From: an uncultured Flavobacteriales bacterium
GTDB taxonomy: Bacteria; Bacteroidota; Bacteroidia; Flavobacteriales_D; Sanyastnellaceae
Direction of reading: 5' to 3'
DNA length: 36,976 nucleotides
Assembly (NCBI GenBank): GCA_913051865.1
Contig: CAJXHE010000009.1
Coordinates: 1 to 36,976, forward strand
A program made the position numbers and the translations under genes. Shown here piece by piece: positions 1-9,465 of the stretch (its first letter is position 1; every line of letters starts with the position of its first letter). The notes below the pieces were generated by a model that was not told the DNA's origin, did not search any database, and saw only the letters and a program-made list of their open reading frames with translations.

Positions 1-63
1 GAGAAGTTAAGCTCACCAGCGCAGATGGTACTGCTACGGCGGGAGAGTATGTCGACGCCAACC
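1..63 (+). rRNA. rrf: 5S ribosomal RNA, 3' portion (truncated by window start)
   Basis: Sequence GAGAAGTTAAGCTCACCAGCGCAGATGGTACTGC...GGGAGAGTATGTCGACGCCAACC matches the conserved 3' two-thirds of bacterial 5S rRNA (GTTAAGC, GATGGTACTGC, GGGAGAGTA, GCCAACC). Confidence 0.9.
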
Positions 64-65
64 TT

Positions 66-91
66 GGGGGCCCTTCGGGGCCCCCTTTTTT
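66..91 (+). terminator. Rho-independent terminator of the rRNA operon
   Basis: Perfect 8-bp stem GGGGGCCC-TTCG-GGGCCCCC (66-85) followed by T6. Confidence 0.93.
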
Positions 92-109
92 GTTCTAAAA
101 ATTTGCAAC

Positions 110-1417
110 ATGCATTATTTAGTTACTATTGTAGGCCGACCTAATGTCGGTAAATCCACACTCTTTAATCGCTTAACGGAATCTCGTGAGGCGATTACGG
201 ATCCAACTAGCGGTACAACTAGGGATAGAAAGTACGGGAAGTCTGTTTGGACTGACCGTAAATTCACCGTGATTGATACTGGAGGTTGGATTACCAAAAG
301 TGACGACACTTTTGAGGCAGCGATACGTGCTCAAGTTGAGATTTCAATAGACGAAGCTGATTTGATCCTTTTTATGGTCGATGTCGGTGTGGGCGTTACA
401 GATCTAGACCTAGAGATTGCCAACATGTTACGTAGATCTGGGAAAAAAGTGATGGTTGCGTGCAACAAAGTCGATACTTCTGCCCATGATATAGGCAGTT
501 CGGAATTTTATTCGCTTGGTTTGGCTGATACGATTTACTCCATTTCCGCTAACAATGGTTTTGGTACAGGAGAATTGTTGGATGAGCTCGTCAATCAATT
601 GCCTGTTGAACCAGATGAAGTAGAAAATAAATTACCCCGTCTCGCTGTAGTCGGTCGTCCAAATGTTGGCAAATCAACCCTTGTCAATACCTTGCTTGGA
701 AAAGAACGGAACATTGTAACAGATATAGCAGGAACGACACGAGACAGTGTTCATACCAGTTATAACATGTTCGGTTTTGATTTCGAAATTATCGATACTG
801 CTGGCCTTAGAAAGAGGAAGTATGTTGAAGATAATCTTGAGTTCTATTCTACTGTAAGAACTGTAAAAGCTATTGATCAAAGTGACGTATGCCTTCTTTT
901 ACTTGATGCCCAAGATGGCATGGAGCGGCAGGACTTGCATATATTTTGGCAAATTGTAGAGAGTTATAGAGGGGTTGTCATTGTCGTGAACAAATGGGAC
1001 TTAATCACCAAGGATCACACGACGATGTTAGAATTTGAGGAGAAAATTAGAGAACGAATCGCTCCATTTACCGATGTTCCTATTGTCTTTACATCAAATT
1101 TAAAAAAACAAAGAATTTTCAAAGCACTTGAATCTGCTTTGACGGTCTATCAAAACCGAAGTAAAAAGATTTCGACAAGTAGGCTCAATGATTTCTTGCT
1201 TCCCATTATGGACAGGCAACCACCACCGACTTACAAAGGCAAATACGTTAGAATTAAATATGTAACTCAACTGCCTTCACAGACTCCCACATTTGCTTTT
1301 TACTGCAATCTGCCACAGTATGTTAAGGATCCCTATAAAAGATTTCTTGAAAATAAAATTCGAGATGAATTTGAATTGTCTGGCGTTTCACTCAGATTGT
1401 TTTTTAGGAAAAAGTAA
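110..1417 (+). CDS. der: Ribosome biogenesis GTPase Der (EngA), tandem G domains
   Basis: Two GRPNVGKST P-loops, DTxG and NKxD motifs in each half; C-terminal KH-like region. Confidence 0.97.
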   Translation: MHYLVTIVGRPNVGKSTLFNRLTESREAITDPTSGTTRDRKYGKSVWTDRKFTVIDTGGWITKSDDTFEAAIRAQVEISIDEADLILFMVDVGVGVTDLDLEIANMLRRSGKKVMVACNKVDTSAHDIGSSEFYSLGLADTIYSISANNGFGTGELLDELVNQLPVEPDEVENKLPRLAVVGRPNVGKSTLVNTLLGKERNIVTDIAGTTRDSVHTSYNMFGFDFEIIDTAGLRKRKYVEDNLEFYSTVRTVKAIDQSDVCLLLLDAQDGMERQDLHIFWQIVESYRGVVIVVNKWDLITKDHTTMLEFEEKIRERIAPFTDVPIVFTSNLKKQRIFKALESALTVYQNRSKKISTSRLNDFLLPIMDRQPPPTYKGKYVRIKYVTQLPSQTPTFAFYCNLPQYVKDPYKRFLENKIRDEFELSGVSLRLFFRKK

Positions 1418-1517
1418 GTGAGTTGATCCTTTAATCATCTATTTTTACAAGATTCAGCATTGCTTTAGTACATGCTTATTTGTTCGTTATTTTTGTTTCT
1501 CTTTTTTTATTATCACT

Positions 1518-2780
1518 ATGAGTCATTTTTTCACTTCCGAATCTGTGTCTGAGGGTCACCCAGATAAAGTTGCAGATGCTATATCAGACGCTTTAATTGA
1601 TCATTTTTTGGCATTTGATTCAACGAGTAAAGTTGCTTGTGAAACAATGGTGACTTCTGGACAAGTCATTTTGGCAGGAGAAGTGAATTCAAATGCATAT
1701 ATCGATGTTCAGAAAATTGCTCGCGATACAATCAGAAAAATTGGTTATACGAAAAGCGAGTATAAATTCGATGCAGAATCTTGTGGTGTATTAAGTGCGA
1801 TTCACGAGCAGTCAGAAGACATCAACCAGGGTGTTGTAAAAGACAATCCTGAAGAACAAGGTGCTGGTGATCAAGGAATGATGTTTGGTTATGCAAGCAG
1901 AGAGACAGATAATTACATGCCTCTACCTCTAGATTTGTCTCACAAACTGCTTTTCGAACTTGCCCAGATTAGAAAGGAGGGGAAGGAGATGAGATATCTG
2001 AGGCCAGATTCTAAAAGTCAAGTAACCATTCAATATTCTGATGACGGTGTTCCTGAACGAATAGAAGCAATCGTTGTGTCTACACAACATGACGATGGTT
2101 TTGAGGCAAATGATGATTTAATCCTTGCCAAGATTAAGAGTGATGTCTCTGAGATTTTAATTCCCAGAGTTAAAGCTCAGATGAGTGAAAGGGTACAGGC
2201 GCTTTTTAAAGGAGATTATAAATTACACGTCAATCCTACTGGTAAGTTTGTGATTGGTGGACCACACGGTGATTCGGGTCTGACAGGCCGGAAAATTATT
2301 GTAGATACATATGGCGGTAAAGGTGCACACGGCGGCGGTGCTTTCAGTGGAAAAGACCCTTCTAAAGTAGACCGTTCTGCGGCCTATGCGACAAGGCATA
2401 TTGCAAAGAATTTAGTGGCTGCCGGTGTGTGTGATGAGGTATTGGTCCAAGTCGCTTATGCAATTGGAGTGGCTGATCCTGTCGGATTGTATGTGGACAC
2501 CTATGGGACGTCTAAAGTTGATTTGTCAGATGGACAAATTGCCCAAAAAATTCAAGATTTATTTTCGATGCGACCGTTTGATATTGAGCAGAGATTTAAC
2601 TTGAGAATGCCGATCTATTCAGAGACTTCTTCATATGGTCATATGGGTAGAACGCCCCAAACAATCACGAAAACTTTCCAAGCTTTTAAAGGTGGTGAAA
2701 AAGTTGATATTGTTGTAGAATTGTTTCCATGGGAAAAGCTTGATATGGTCAATGACGTCAAATCTGCCTTCGGGATATAA
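1518..2780 (+). CDS. metK: S-adenosylmethionine synthetase
   Basis: [37 protein letters not shown] and [20 protein letters not shown] signatures. Confidence 0.98.
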   Translation: MSHFFTSESVSEGHPDKVADAISDALIDHFLAFDSTSKVACETMVTSGQVILAGEVNSNAYIDVQKIARDTIRKIGYTKSEYKFDAESCGVLSAIHEQSEDINQGVVKDNPEEQGAGDQGMMFGYASRETDNYMPLPLDLSHKLLFELAQIRKEGKEMRYLRPDSKSQVTIQYSDDGVPERIEAIVVSTQHDDGFEANDDLILAKIKSDVSEILIPRVKAQMSERVQALFKGDYKLHVNPTGKFVIGGPHGDSGLTGRKIIVDTYGGKGAHGGGAFSGKDPSKVDRSAAYATRHIAKNLVAAGVCDEVLVQVAYAIGVADPVGLYVDTYGTSKVDLSDGQIAQKIQDLFSMRPFDIEQRFNLRMPIYSETSSYGHMGRTPQTITKTFQAFKGGEKVDIVVELFPWEKLDMVNDVKSAFGI

Positions 2781-3032
2781 CAAGATATCCTTGCCAATTT
2801 ATGACTTGGTATTACAGTTCATGGAATTGATTCAAACCTATGTTTATACTGACTGTATTTACTTTCGTTCGCTTTGTAAATGAGTATTCAAAGAGATTCA
2901 TTTATAGTCACTCTTTTCTGAACTCACTTTGTCTTTTTTCTTAGAAAGCGCTGTCATTTTATTTGTTGAAAACAGAGTCAATGAATTGTTCATAAGGATG
3001 GTGATCTGAATCGTAACTTGCAGACAGTAATA

Positions 3033-4571
3033 ATGAAAAAGACAACATCTAAAAATACTATGGCTAAAACAATTGACCGACTCTCAGTACAGAACAAGAC
3101 TTCTTTTTCTGAAGTCTCTCATGGGAGAGTGACGCCTCAAGCTGTAGACGTTGAAGAGGCTGTTTTAGGCGCGATGATGCTTGAGCAGTCTGCGGTTAAT
3201 TCAGTGATTGATGTGTTGAGCCCTGAGAGCTTTTATAAACCAGCTCACCAAAGAATATTTGATATTATTCAGAATTTGTTCAATGATTCTGAGGCGATTG
3301 ATCTTTTAACCGTCACAGAAGCACTTAGGAAATCAGGGGATTTAGAATTGGTTGGAGGTGCTTTTGCTGTTGCTAATTTGACAACAAGAGTCGCCAGTAC
3401 AGCGAATGTGGAATTTCATGCAAGAATTGTATCACAGAAATATATTCAAAGGGAATTGATTCGTGTGTCAAGTAACATTATTGAAAAGGCATTTGATGAG
3501 AAGACAGACGTCTTCGATTTGCTCGACGAAGCAGAATCAGGATTGTTTAAAGTTGCAGAAGGGAATATTAGGAAGAGCTACGAGACGATGAATGTCGTTG
3601 TCAAAAAAGCAATTGACAATATTGATAAAGCCAGAGCACAAGATGGTGGTGTAAGTGGTGTGCCTTCTGGATTTGCAGACTTAGATAAATTGACGGGTGG
3701 TTGGCAGAGATCTGACATGATTGTATTGGCTGCGAGACCTGGTATGGGAAAGACGGCCTTCGTGCTTACAATGGCGAGGAATATTGCTGTAGATCAAGGT
3801 ATACCTGTTGCTGTATTCAGCCTTGAGATGTCTTCAGTTCAACTCGTCCAAAGATTAATCTCAGCAGAAACTGAGATTAGTTCTGATAAGTTTCGAAAAG
3901 GCACCCTTGAAGACCACGAATATCAACAGCTGCATGACCGCATAGGTAAGCTTTCTAATGCGCCACTTTTCATTGATGATACACCTGGTCTTAATGTGTT
4001 TGAATTAAGGGCCAAATGCCGACGTCTCAAATCGACACATGGCATAGACCTCGTCATTATTGATTACTTACAATTGATGAATGGCAGCAATAGCGGAGGA
4101 GGGAATAGAGAGCAAGAAATATCGTCAATTTCGAGGTCTATTAAGTCAATTGCCAAAGAACTGGATATTCCAGTTATAGCGCTATCTCAGTTAAGCCGTA
4201 TGGTTGAAACCAGAGGAGGGGACAAGAGACCTATGTTATCTGACTTGAGAGAATCTGGTGCGATAGAGCAGGATGCGGATATCGTGTCCTTCATTTATAG
4301 GCCAGAGTATTATGGATTCACGGAACACGAACAAGGATTAGATACAAACGGTTTGGCTGAATTTATTTTATCCAAGCATCGTCACGGTAGTTTAGGCACT
4401 GTTCATATGAAGTTTATTAAACATTTGGCGAAGTTTGCCGACTACAGTGCTTTTGCAGATAATGGATTTGGCGGTGATTCTATATCACCGAATACGGCTT
4501 TTTCAGACTCCGGGACGATCACAGTAGGATCGAAAATGAATGAAGATTTAGAAAGCAATTCTCCATTTTAA
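3033..4571 (+). CDS. dnaB: Replicative DNA helicase DnaB (start could also be ATG at 3060)
   Basis: DnaB N-terminal domain (VDVEEAVLGAMML), Walker A ARPGMGKTAF, VIIDYLQLM, SDLRESGAIEQDAD. The ORF track begins at an upstream TTG (3018). Confidence 0.96.
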   Translation: MKKTTSKNTMAKTIDRLSVQNKTSFSEVSHGRVTPQAVDVEEAVLGAMMLEQSAVNSVIDVLSPESFYKPAHQRIFDIIQNLFNDSEAIDLLTVTEALRKSGDLELVGGAFAVANLTTRVASTANVEFHARIVSQKYIQRELIRVSSNIIEKAFDEKTDVFDLLDEAESGLFKVAEGNIRKSYETMNVVVKKAIDNIDKARAQDGGVSGVPSGFADLDKLTGGWQRSDMIVLAARPGMGKTAFVLTMARNIAVDQGIPVAVFSLEMSSVQLVQRLISAETEISSDKFRKGTLEDHEYQQLHDRIGKLSNAPLFIDDTPGLNVFELRAKCRRLKSTHGIDLVIIDYLQLMNGSNSGGGNREQEISSISRSIKSIAKELDIPVIALSQLSRMVETRGGDKRPMLSDLRESGAIEQDADIVSFIYRPEYYGFTEHEQGLDTNGLAEFILSKHRHGSLGTVHMKFIKHLAKFADYSAFADNGFGGDSISPNTAFSDSGTITVGSKMNEDLESNSPF

Positions 4572-4575
4572 AATA

Positions 4576-5835
4576 ATGATGAAATCTATTCTGTCCGGGA
4601 TCTTCATGTTACTTGCGATCCCCTTGTTTGCTTCAAGGATCTTAGTCCCCATGGACGATAGCCAAGCGAATCACTTGAAAGCATACGGCGTCACGTTTTG
4701 GGTTTTGGGAAATGGTGTCGAGGCCGACTGGTTGTTAAATTACAGAGGAGGTAGTTTTATGTTTAAGAACGTAGCTGCGATTGAGAACGAATGCATTATT
4801 AGAGGTGTGTCGTATCAAATTATTGCGGACGTTCAGGCAGCTCAAATTCTTGATGAGATTTCTGATCCAGAAGTGAATATGGAAATGGTGAAGTTAGAAG
4901 TTGCGCCCAGGGTGGCAGTGTATAGTCCAGCGGGCAAACTGCCCTGGGACGACGCTGTAACCCTTGTGCTTACGTATGCCGAAATCCCATATGACATTGT
5001 GTACGACGAAGAAGTCCTCACAGGCGTATTGCCTAAATACGATTGGTTACATCTGCATCACGAAGATTTTACAGGTCAATTTGGTAAGTTTTATAAAGCA
5101 TATAGAACTGCAACATGGTATCAAGATGAAGTCGCTTCTCAGAATGCTTCTGCGCAAATAATGGGATTTCAAAAGGTAAGCGAAATGAAGAGAGAGGTTG
5201 GGGTGACGATTAGAAACTTTGTGTTAGGCGGTGGTTTTCTGTTTACAATGTGTTCAGGTACAGATTCTTATGATATTTCTTTGGCTGCTCAAGAAGTCGA
5301 TATTTGTGAAGCAATGTTTGACGGTGATCCCGCAGAATCACAGGCGTCTTCTAAGCTTGATTTTTCAGAGGGTTTTGCCTTTCAGAATTACACTCTAGAA
5401 ATGGACCCACTTGTTTATGAGTTCTCCAATATCGATGGGACTAAGGATCACGCCAAGCTTAAACCGATCAACGATTTTTTCACGCTTTTTGATTTTTCAG
5501 CAAAATGGGATATCGTCCCTACCATGCTTACACAAAATCATCTCAGGGTGATCTCAGGTTTCATGGGCCAAACAACATCCTTTCGTAAATCCTTTATACG
5601 CCCTGATGTAACAATAATGGGTGATAACAGGAATCTCACAACTGCGAAATACATTCACGGTGAATTGGGGCAAGGTCAGTGGACGTATTATGGGGGACAT
5701 GATCCAGAAGATTATCGTCACATGGTGAACGACCCTCCAACCGATTTAAACTTGCATCCGAATTCTCCGGGATACCGGTTGATTTTAAATAACATCTTGT
5801 TTCCAGCTGCAAAGAAAAAAGAAAGGAAGACTTGA
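4576..5835 (+). CDS. Conserved secreted Bacteroidota protein, of the type commonly auto-named 'asparagine synthetase B'
   Basis: Signal peptide, then ILVPMDDSQANHLKAYGVTFWVLGNGVEADWLLNYRGGSF...YDWLHLHHEDFTGQFG...LGQGQWTYYGGHDPEDY, recognised as a Bacteroidota family. No asparagine synthetase motifs were seen. Confidence 0.75.
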   Translation: MMKSILSGIFMLLAIPLFASRILVPMDDSQANHLKAYGVTFWVLGNGVEADWLLNYRGGSFMFKNVAAIENECIIRGVSYQIIADVQAAQILDEISDPEVNMEMVKLEVAPRVAVYSPAGKLPWDDAVTLVLTYAEIPYDIVYDEEVLTGVLPKYDWLHLHHEDFTGQFGKFYKAYRTATWYQDEVASQNASAQIMGFQKVSEMKREVGVTIRNFVLGGGFLFTMCSGTDSYDISLAAQEVDICEAMFDGDPAESQASSKLDFSEGFAFQNYTLEMDPLVYEFSNIDGTKDHAKLKPINDFFTLFDFSAKWDIVPTMLTQNHLRVISGFMGQTTSFRKSFIRPDVTIMGDNRNLTTAKYIHGELGQGQWTYYGGHDPEDYRHMVNDPPTDLNLHPNSPGYRLILNNILFPAAKKKERKT

Positions 5836-5837
5836 CT

Positions 5838-6419
5838 TTATCCCTTTACGGTTGCAGTAAGCGTGAATAAAAACAAGTCGTTATCTTGTTCATTAAGTTC
5901 ATATTCTATAGGTCCGGCACAACGTTTAGCCATACTCATCAATCCCAAACCGGCACCTCCCTTTTCACTTACGCCTTCTTCACAAAGAACTTCAATGTAC
6001 CGTTTGCGTAATTCTAAATGGTCCATGCCGTTGACATTGTTCAGCTTAGAACGAAGTGTTGCAGCCATGTCTAAATCAATAATGTTGCCGCACTGAATTT
6101 GGAATCCAACAGGTGTATGTTCTATGGTTAAAAAAAGCAACGTCTCCCCATTTTCATCGATCCATCCATGACGGTGTACGTTTTGGATACACTCAATAAG
6201 TACATTACATACCCGTTTCATCTCTTTGCGCGCAGTACCACTTTGGGTTACAGCACTTTCAGCAAGCAAGAGTATTGCATCTCCAGATTGCGCATGCAAA
6301 GGTCCGGTATATGATACAAGTACTCCTAAACTGTTGTTATGCGAATCAGAGACGCAATGCAATCTTGATTGCAGCTCTCGCATAAGTGTTGATTGGGTAT
6401 CGGACAAGGATCGGGTCAT
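5838..6419 (-). CDS. SiaB-family protein kinase (GHKL ATPase-like, DUF6272-like)
   Basis: N-box-like RVCNVLIECIQNVHRHG and G-box-like EKGGAGLGLMSMAKR, in a short stand-alone domain of about 190 aa. Confidence 0.75.
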   Translation of the reverse strand: MTRSLSDTQSTLMRELQSRLHCVSDSHNNSLGVLVSYTGPLHAQSGDAILLLAESAVTQSGTARKEMKRVCNVLIECIQNVHRHGWIDENGETLLFLTIEHTPVGFQIQCGNIIDLDMAATLRSKLNNVNGMDHLELRKRYIEVLCEEGVSEKGGAGLGLMSMAKRCAGPIEYELNEQDNDLFLFTLTATVKG

Positions 6420-6592
6420 TAGAAAGGCTTTGACGAACAGGGCGAAAACATCGATAAGTGATCATAAAAAACCCATGAACAGCAACACGTGCAATATAGT
6501 CGTCAGTTCTTACAATACAAATGTTTTTTTCTTGACTTTTCCACAACATATTGTTTTACAACATTATGTTAAAATCCGGTCATGCTTTTAGA

Positions 6593-6871
6593 TTAATGGA
6601 TTCCCCTTATCGATGTCTCAACTAAAAGTGGATGTCCTTCTGGTGTTCTAATCATATTGTAAAAAGACGGGTGCATGAAATTGACTGTCCGGTCAAATGC
6701 TCTATTTGAAAAATAGCACTTCCATATTTCAAGCGCTATTCTTTTTGTAGTGTTCCAGGCGTATGGATTGAAGCCAGAGGGTCTTGGGAAAGAGTCTATC
6801 CAAAGTTTTGCTGTTGGAAGGTTCGAAATTGATGGTGATGACAACGATGGGGCGTGGATGGGGATAGACAT
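6593..6871 (-). CDS. Hypothetical protein, 92 aa; may not be real
   Basis: Open frame in an otherwise empty gap; no recognisable family. Confidence 0.3.
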   Translation of the reverse strand: MSIPIHAPSLSSPSISNLPTAKLWIDSFPRPSGFNPYAWNTTKRIALEIWKCYFSNRAFDRTVNFMHPSFYNMIRTPEGHPLLVETSIRGIH

Positions 6872-6965
6872 TTGAGTGGGTATTTTGTTTTATTAAACTC
6901 TACCCTACAAATGACATGATCTGCTACTCAATGTATTTACGTAGCACTTTTCTCTGTGTTTTTTT

Positions 6966-7994
6966 CTATAAAAACCCGTTTAATTCTTGTGACTTATTTA
7001 GACTTTCTGATAATTTTTCTTTCAAAATAGAGGGTGCCAAAACCTTGACTTCGGATGAGTACCCCAGGATCCACTGTATCAATTCATAGGTGATAATAAC
7101 ATTTAATGTCACTTGAATGGAAGCGCCTGATTTTGTTATTTTCTGGGATTCGTGCAGCGGTTTAGAAGACAAGTATCGTGCAAGAATGGGGTTGCATTCA
7201 AAAGCCACTTCAACTGGAGGCGAATCATCAATGACGGTAATTCCTATCGTGTGCTTGAAATACGTTTCAGAGTTAAAGTCTAACGACTGAGTGAATGTGT
7301 CGCTCTCGTCAGTTTTAATTTTTATAATTCGATCACATCCGAATGTTCGAATGATATGTCGTGCGGGGTCCCACGCGATTAAATACCAACTGTTTCTGTA
7401 TTCCTTTAGTAAATATGGATGAATCGTGTAGGTTGTTTCTACATCAGATGAGAATTTACGATAGGTTATTTGTGCTGAAAAATGATTTCTTGCTGCATGT
7501 AGAAGCGGTGCCAGATTTTGAGACCCGCTGGCAGATGGTGTTGATTCAAATTGCATATATCGATCAACACTCGAGGTGTCAAGGTTTGGTGCTACAGAAA
7601 GGCGGTCCGCGATTTTGCCTATGGCCAAATCAAATTGCTTAAAAATGGGAAGCGCTCTGAATTGAATGAGTGTATTTGCTGCAAATCGAATGGCATCGAG
7701 ATCGTCCTCGTTGAGCTGTATTTCGTTGATGCTGTATCCTTCATCTTCATAATAGTATCCACGGTGGTCTCTGTGGTATGAAATAGGGGCGTAGTATCCC
7801 AACTCGGACTCATTCCTCATTGCCCAAATATCTTTCTCAATTGTTGACTCACTAATATTTATACCATCACTGCCATATAACGCTTCCTCGCAAGCGGCGC
7901 GTAAATCCTCCTTGGATGGGAATGGATTTCGGGTGTTACTGATACATCGGTCAATAATCCTATAACGAAGTAAAGCGTATTTGTTAGCGGGCAT
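6966..7994 (-). CDS. WYL-domain transcriptional regulator
   Basis: N-terminal HTH-like region, then YRKFSSDVETTYTIHPYLLKEYRNSWYLIAWDPARHIIRTFGCDRI (WYL core). Confidence 0.87.
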   Translation of the reverse strand: MPANKYALLRYRIIDRCISNTRNPFPSKEDLRAACEEALYGSDGINISESTIEKDIWAMRNESELGYYAPISYHRDHRGYYYEDEGYSINEIQLNEDDLDAIRFAANTLIQFRALPIFKQFDLAIGKIADRLSVAPNLDTSSVDRYMQFESTPSASGSQNLAPLLHAARNHFSAQITYRKFSSDVETTYTIHPYLLKEYRNSWYLIAWDPARHIIRTFGCDRIIKIKTDESDTFTQSLDFNSETYFKHTIGITVIDDSPPVEVAFECNPILARYLSSKPLHESQKITKSGASIQVTLNVIITYELIQWILGYSSEVKVLAPSILKEKLSESLNKSQELNGFL

Positions 7995-8691
7995 TGTTCG
8001 TCTCTGATTTTAATTGATAACGTGATATCCCAGCAAGACCTCGTGGAACATATTGTGGGTCGTGTGTTGTTGGCATTCCAACGCGTGGGTATGTTTTCCC
8101 TGTATTGTGCATGTGGAAACAGTTTTTGTATTCACCACGCCGCAGTCGATCCCCATACGTGATGTTAATCCAGTTTACGCCGTGATAAACCCCTCTGTCT
8201 CCTCGGATATCTCTAATTTGTACATCGAGTAAAATGCATTTGTATCCCATCAGTTGAAAAGGCCCCCAAGAGGTCGCAAGGTTCTTTAGAGCTGCGTCAG
8301 AAGCATTTGCCAGGTGTGATGGGGTAATGTTCTCATAATTCTTACGTTTGCCATCACGGACTGCTTGAAGACGTCGAAAAACATGCGGTTCAAATCGTTC
8401 GCCCGCAGGTTTTATTCCGGAGCATTCCAATTGAATAAGTGACATTAAGTATGGATAGGGCAAATTGAAGGCCGCTGCAGCTTTTTTTACATCCTCGGAG
8501 TAATTGTCGACAACCGATGCGAAACCTGCTTTGTCGCTTGAGGATTGCCACGGGGTCACAAAATGTGAGTTGTAGTATATATATCCAAAATAGAGTGCCC
8601 CGAATATGATGAGTGCGCCCATTCCATGATAAATTCTGGAGTGGGGACGGTTTTTTGTTCGAACGCTCTGTTTTTTCTTTTTTTTCGCCAT
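7984..8691 (-). CDS. Membrane-anchored muramidase/lysozyme-like protein (N-acetylmuramidase, DUF3380-like)
   Basis: Basic N-terminus, one TM helix, then LIQLECSGIKPAGERFEPHVFRRLQ and SWGPFQLMGYK, typical of the N-acetylmuramidase fold. Confidence 0.7.
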   Translation of the reverse strand: MAKKKKKQSVRTKNRPHSRIYHGMGALIIFGALYFGYIYYNSHFVTPWQSSSDKAGFASVVDNYSEDVKKAAAAFNLPYPYLMSLIQLECSGIKPAGERFEPHVFRRLQAVRDGKRKNYENITPSHLANASDAALKNLATSWGPFQLMGYKCILLDVQIRDIRGDRGVYHGVNWINITYGDRLRRGEYKNCFHMHNTGKTYPRVGMPTTHDPQYVPRGLAGISRYQLKSETNNAR

Positions 8692-9408
8692 TTATAATGC
8701 CTCTAAAATCAAGGTGTGAATGAAGTGGATGATTGGGAGAATAAATAGCGAGGGGAGTAAATCGATCATTTTAAATGATTTAATCTCCATGAGATCTATC
8801 CCCAGGGCCAAAAGTAAAATACCTCCGGTTGCTGTAAGGTCGAGTATGAGTTCTGGAGAAATGCTTTGGCCAAACCCCATGAAAAACAAAGTCAATCCTC
8901 CTTGAATAAGGAGAACACCTATTGCAGAAAACAGAACGCCTTTTCCCAAAACTGCGGATAGAAAGAATGAACTGATCAGATCCATCGTCCCTTTAATAAA
9001 AAGCAAATGTGATTTCCCACTCAAGCCCTCATCCATGCATCCGATTAATGTTAAACCTCCGACACAAAATAATACAGTGGCTTTAATGAACCCTGAACCA
9101 AGAGAGTGTTCGGGCAGGTTATTTCCGTCTGGGTTACCCGATGAAACTTTGTCGAATTTGGACGTGAATTTTGTCAAACGATCGTGGAGAGAAAGTGTTT
9201 GGCCTAGAAGGGTACCTGACACCAGAGCAAGAAAAATATCAATAGGCTCAATCATTCCCGTGATCATATCGACACTTAATGCAACAGTAAATAGGCCAAA
9301 TACAACAAGTATTTTCGTCTGATTTTTATGGGAAATATATTTCTTGCAGAGCAGGCCTATTGTCGATCCGGCAGCCACTGCAACAGCATTAAATAATGTT
9401 CCTATCAT
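8692..9408 (-). CDS. DUF554 family membrane protein (YqgA-like)
   Basis: MIGTLFNAVAVAAGSTIGLL..., multiple TM segments, GTLLGQTLSLHDRL. Start reassigned from the ORF-track 9435 to the internal ATG. Confidence 0.82.
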   Translation of the reverse strand: MIGTLFNAVAVAAGSTIGLLCKKYISHKNQTKILVVFGLFTVALSVDMITGMIEPIDIFLALVSGTLLGQTLSLHDRLTKFTSKFDKVSSGNPDGNNLPEHSLGSGFIKATVLFCVGGLTLIGCMDEGLSGKSHLLFIKGTMDLISSFFLSAVLGKGVLFSAIGVLLIQGGLTLFFMGFGQSISPELILDLTATGGILLLALGIDLMEIKSFKMIDLLPSLFILPIIHFIHTLILEAL

Positions 9409-9465
9409 ATCGTTGTCTTCATTATACGGTCCCAAGTTACATTTGTGGAACCGTATTCAAAATGT

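Noticed and set aside
1418-1517. Possible SAM riboswitch upstream of metK
   Set aside because: Only about 100 bp, and I could not find a convincing conserved SAM aptamer core by eye; needs an Infernal search.
2773-2790. Small inverted repeat GGATAT-N6-ATATCC after metK
   Set aside because: Short AT-rich stem overlapping the stop codon, no T tract; weak as a terminator or riboswitch.
6226-6591. 121-aa plus-strand ORF overlapping the SiaB-like gene start
   Set aside because: Mostly antisense to the kinase N-terminus; no recognisable protein.
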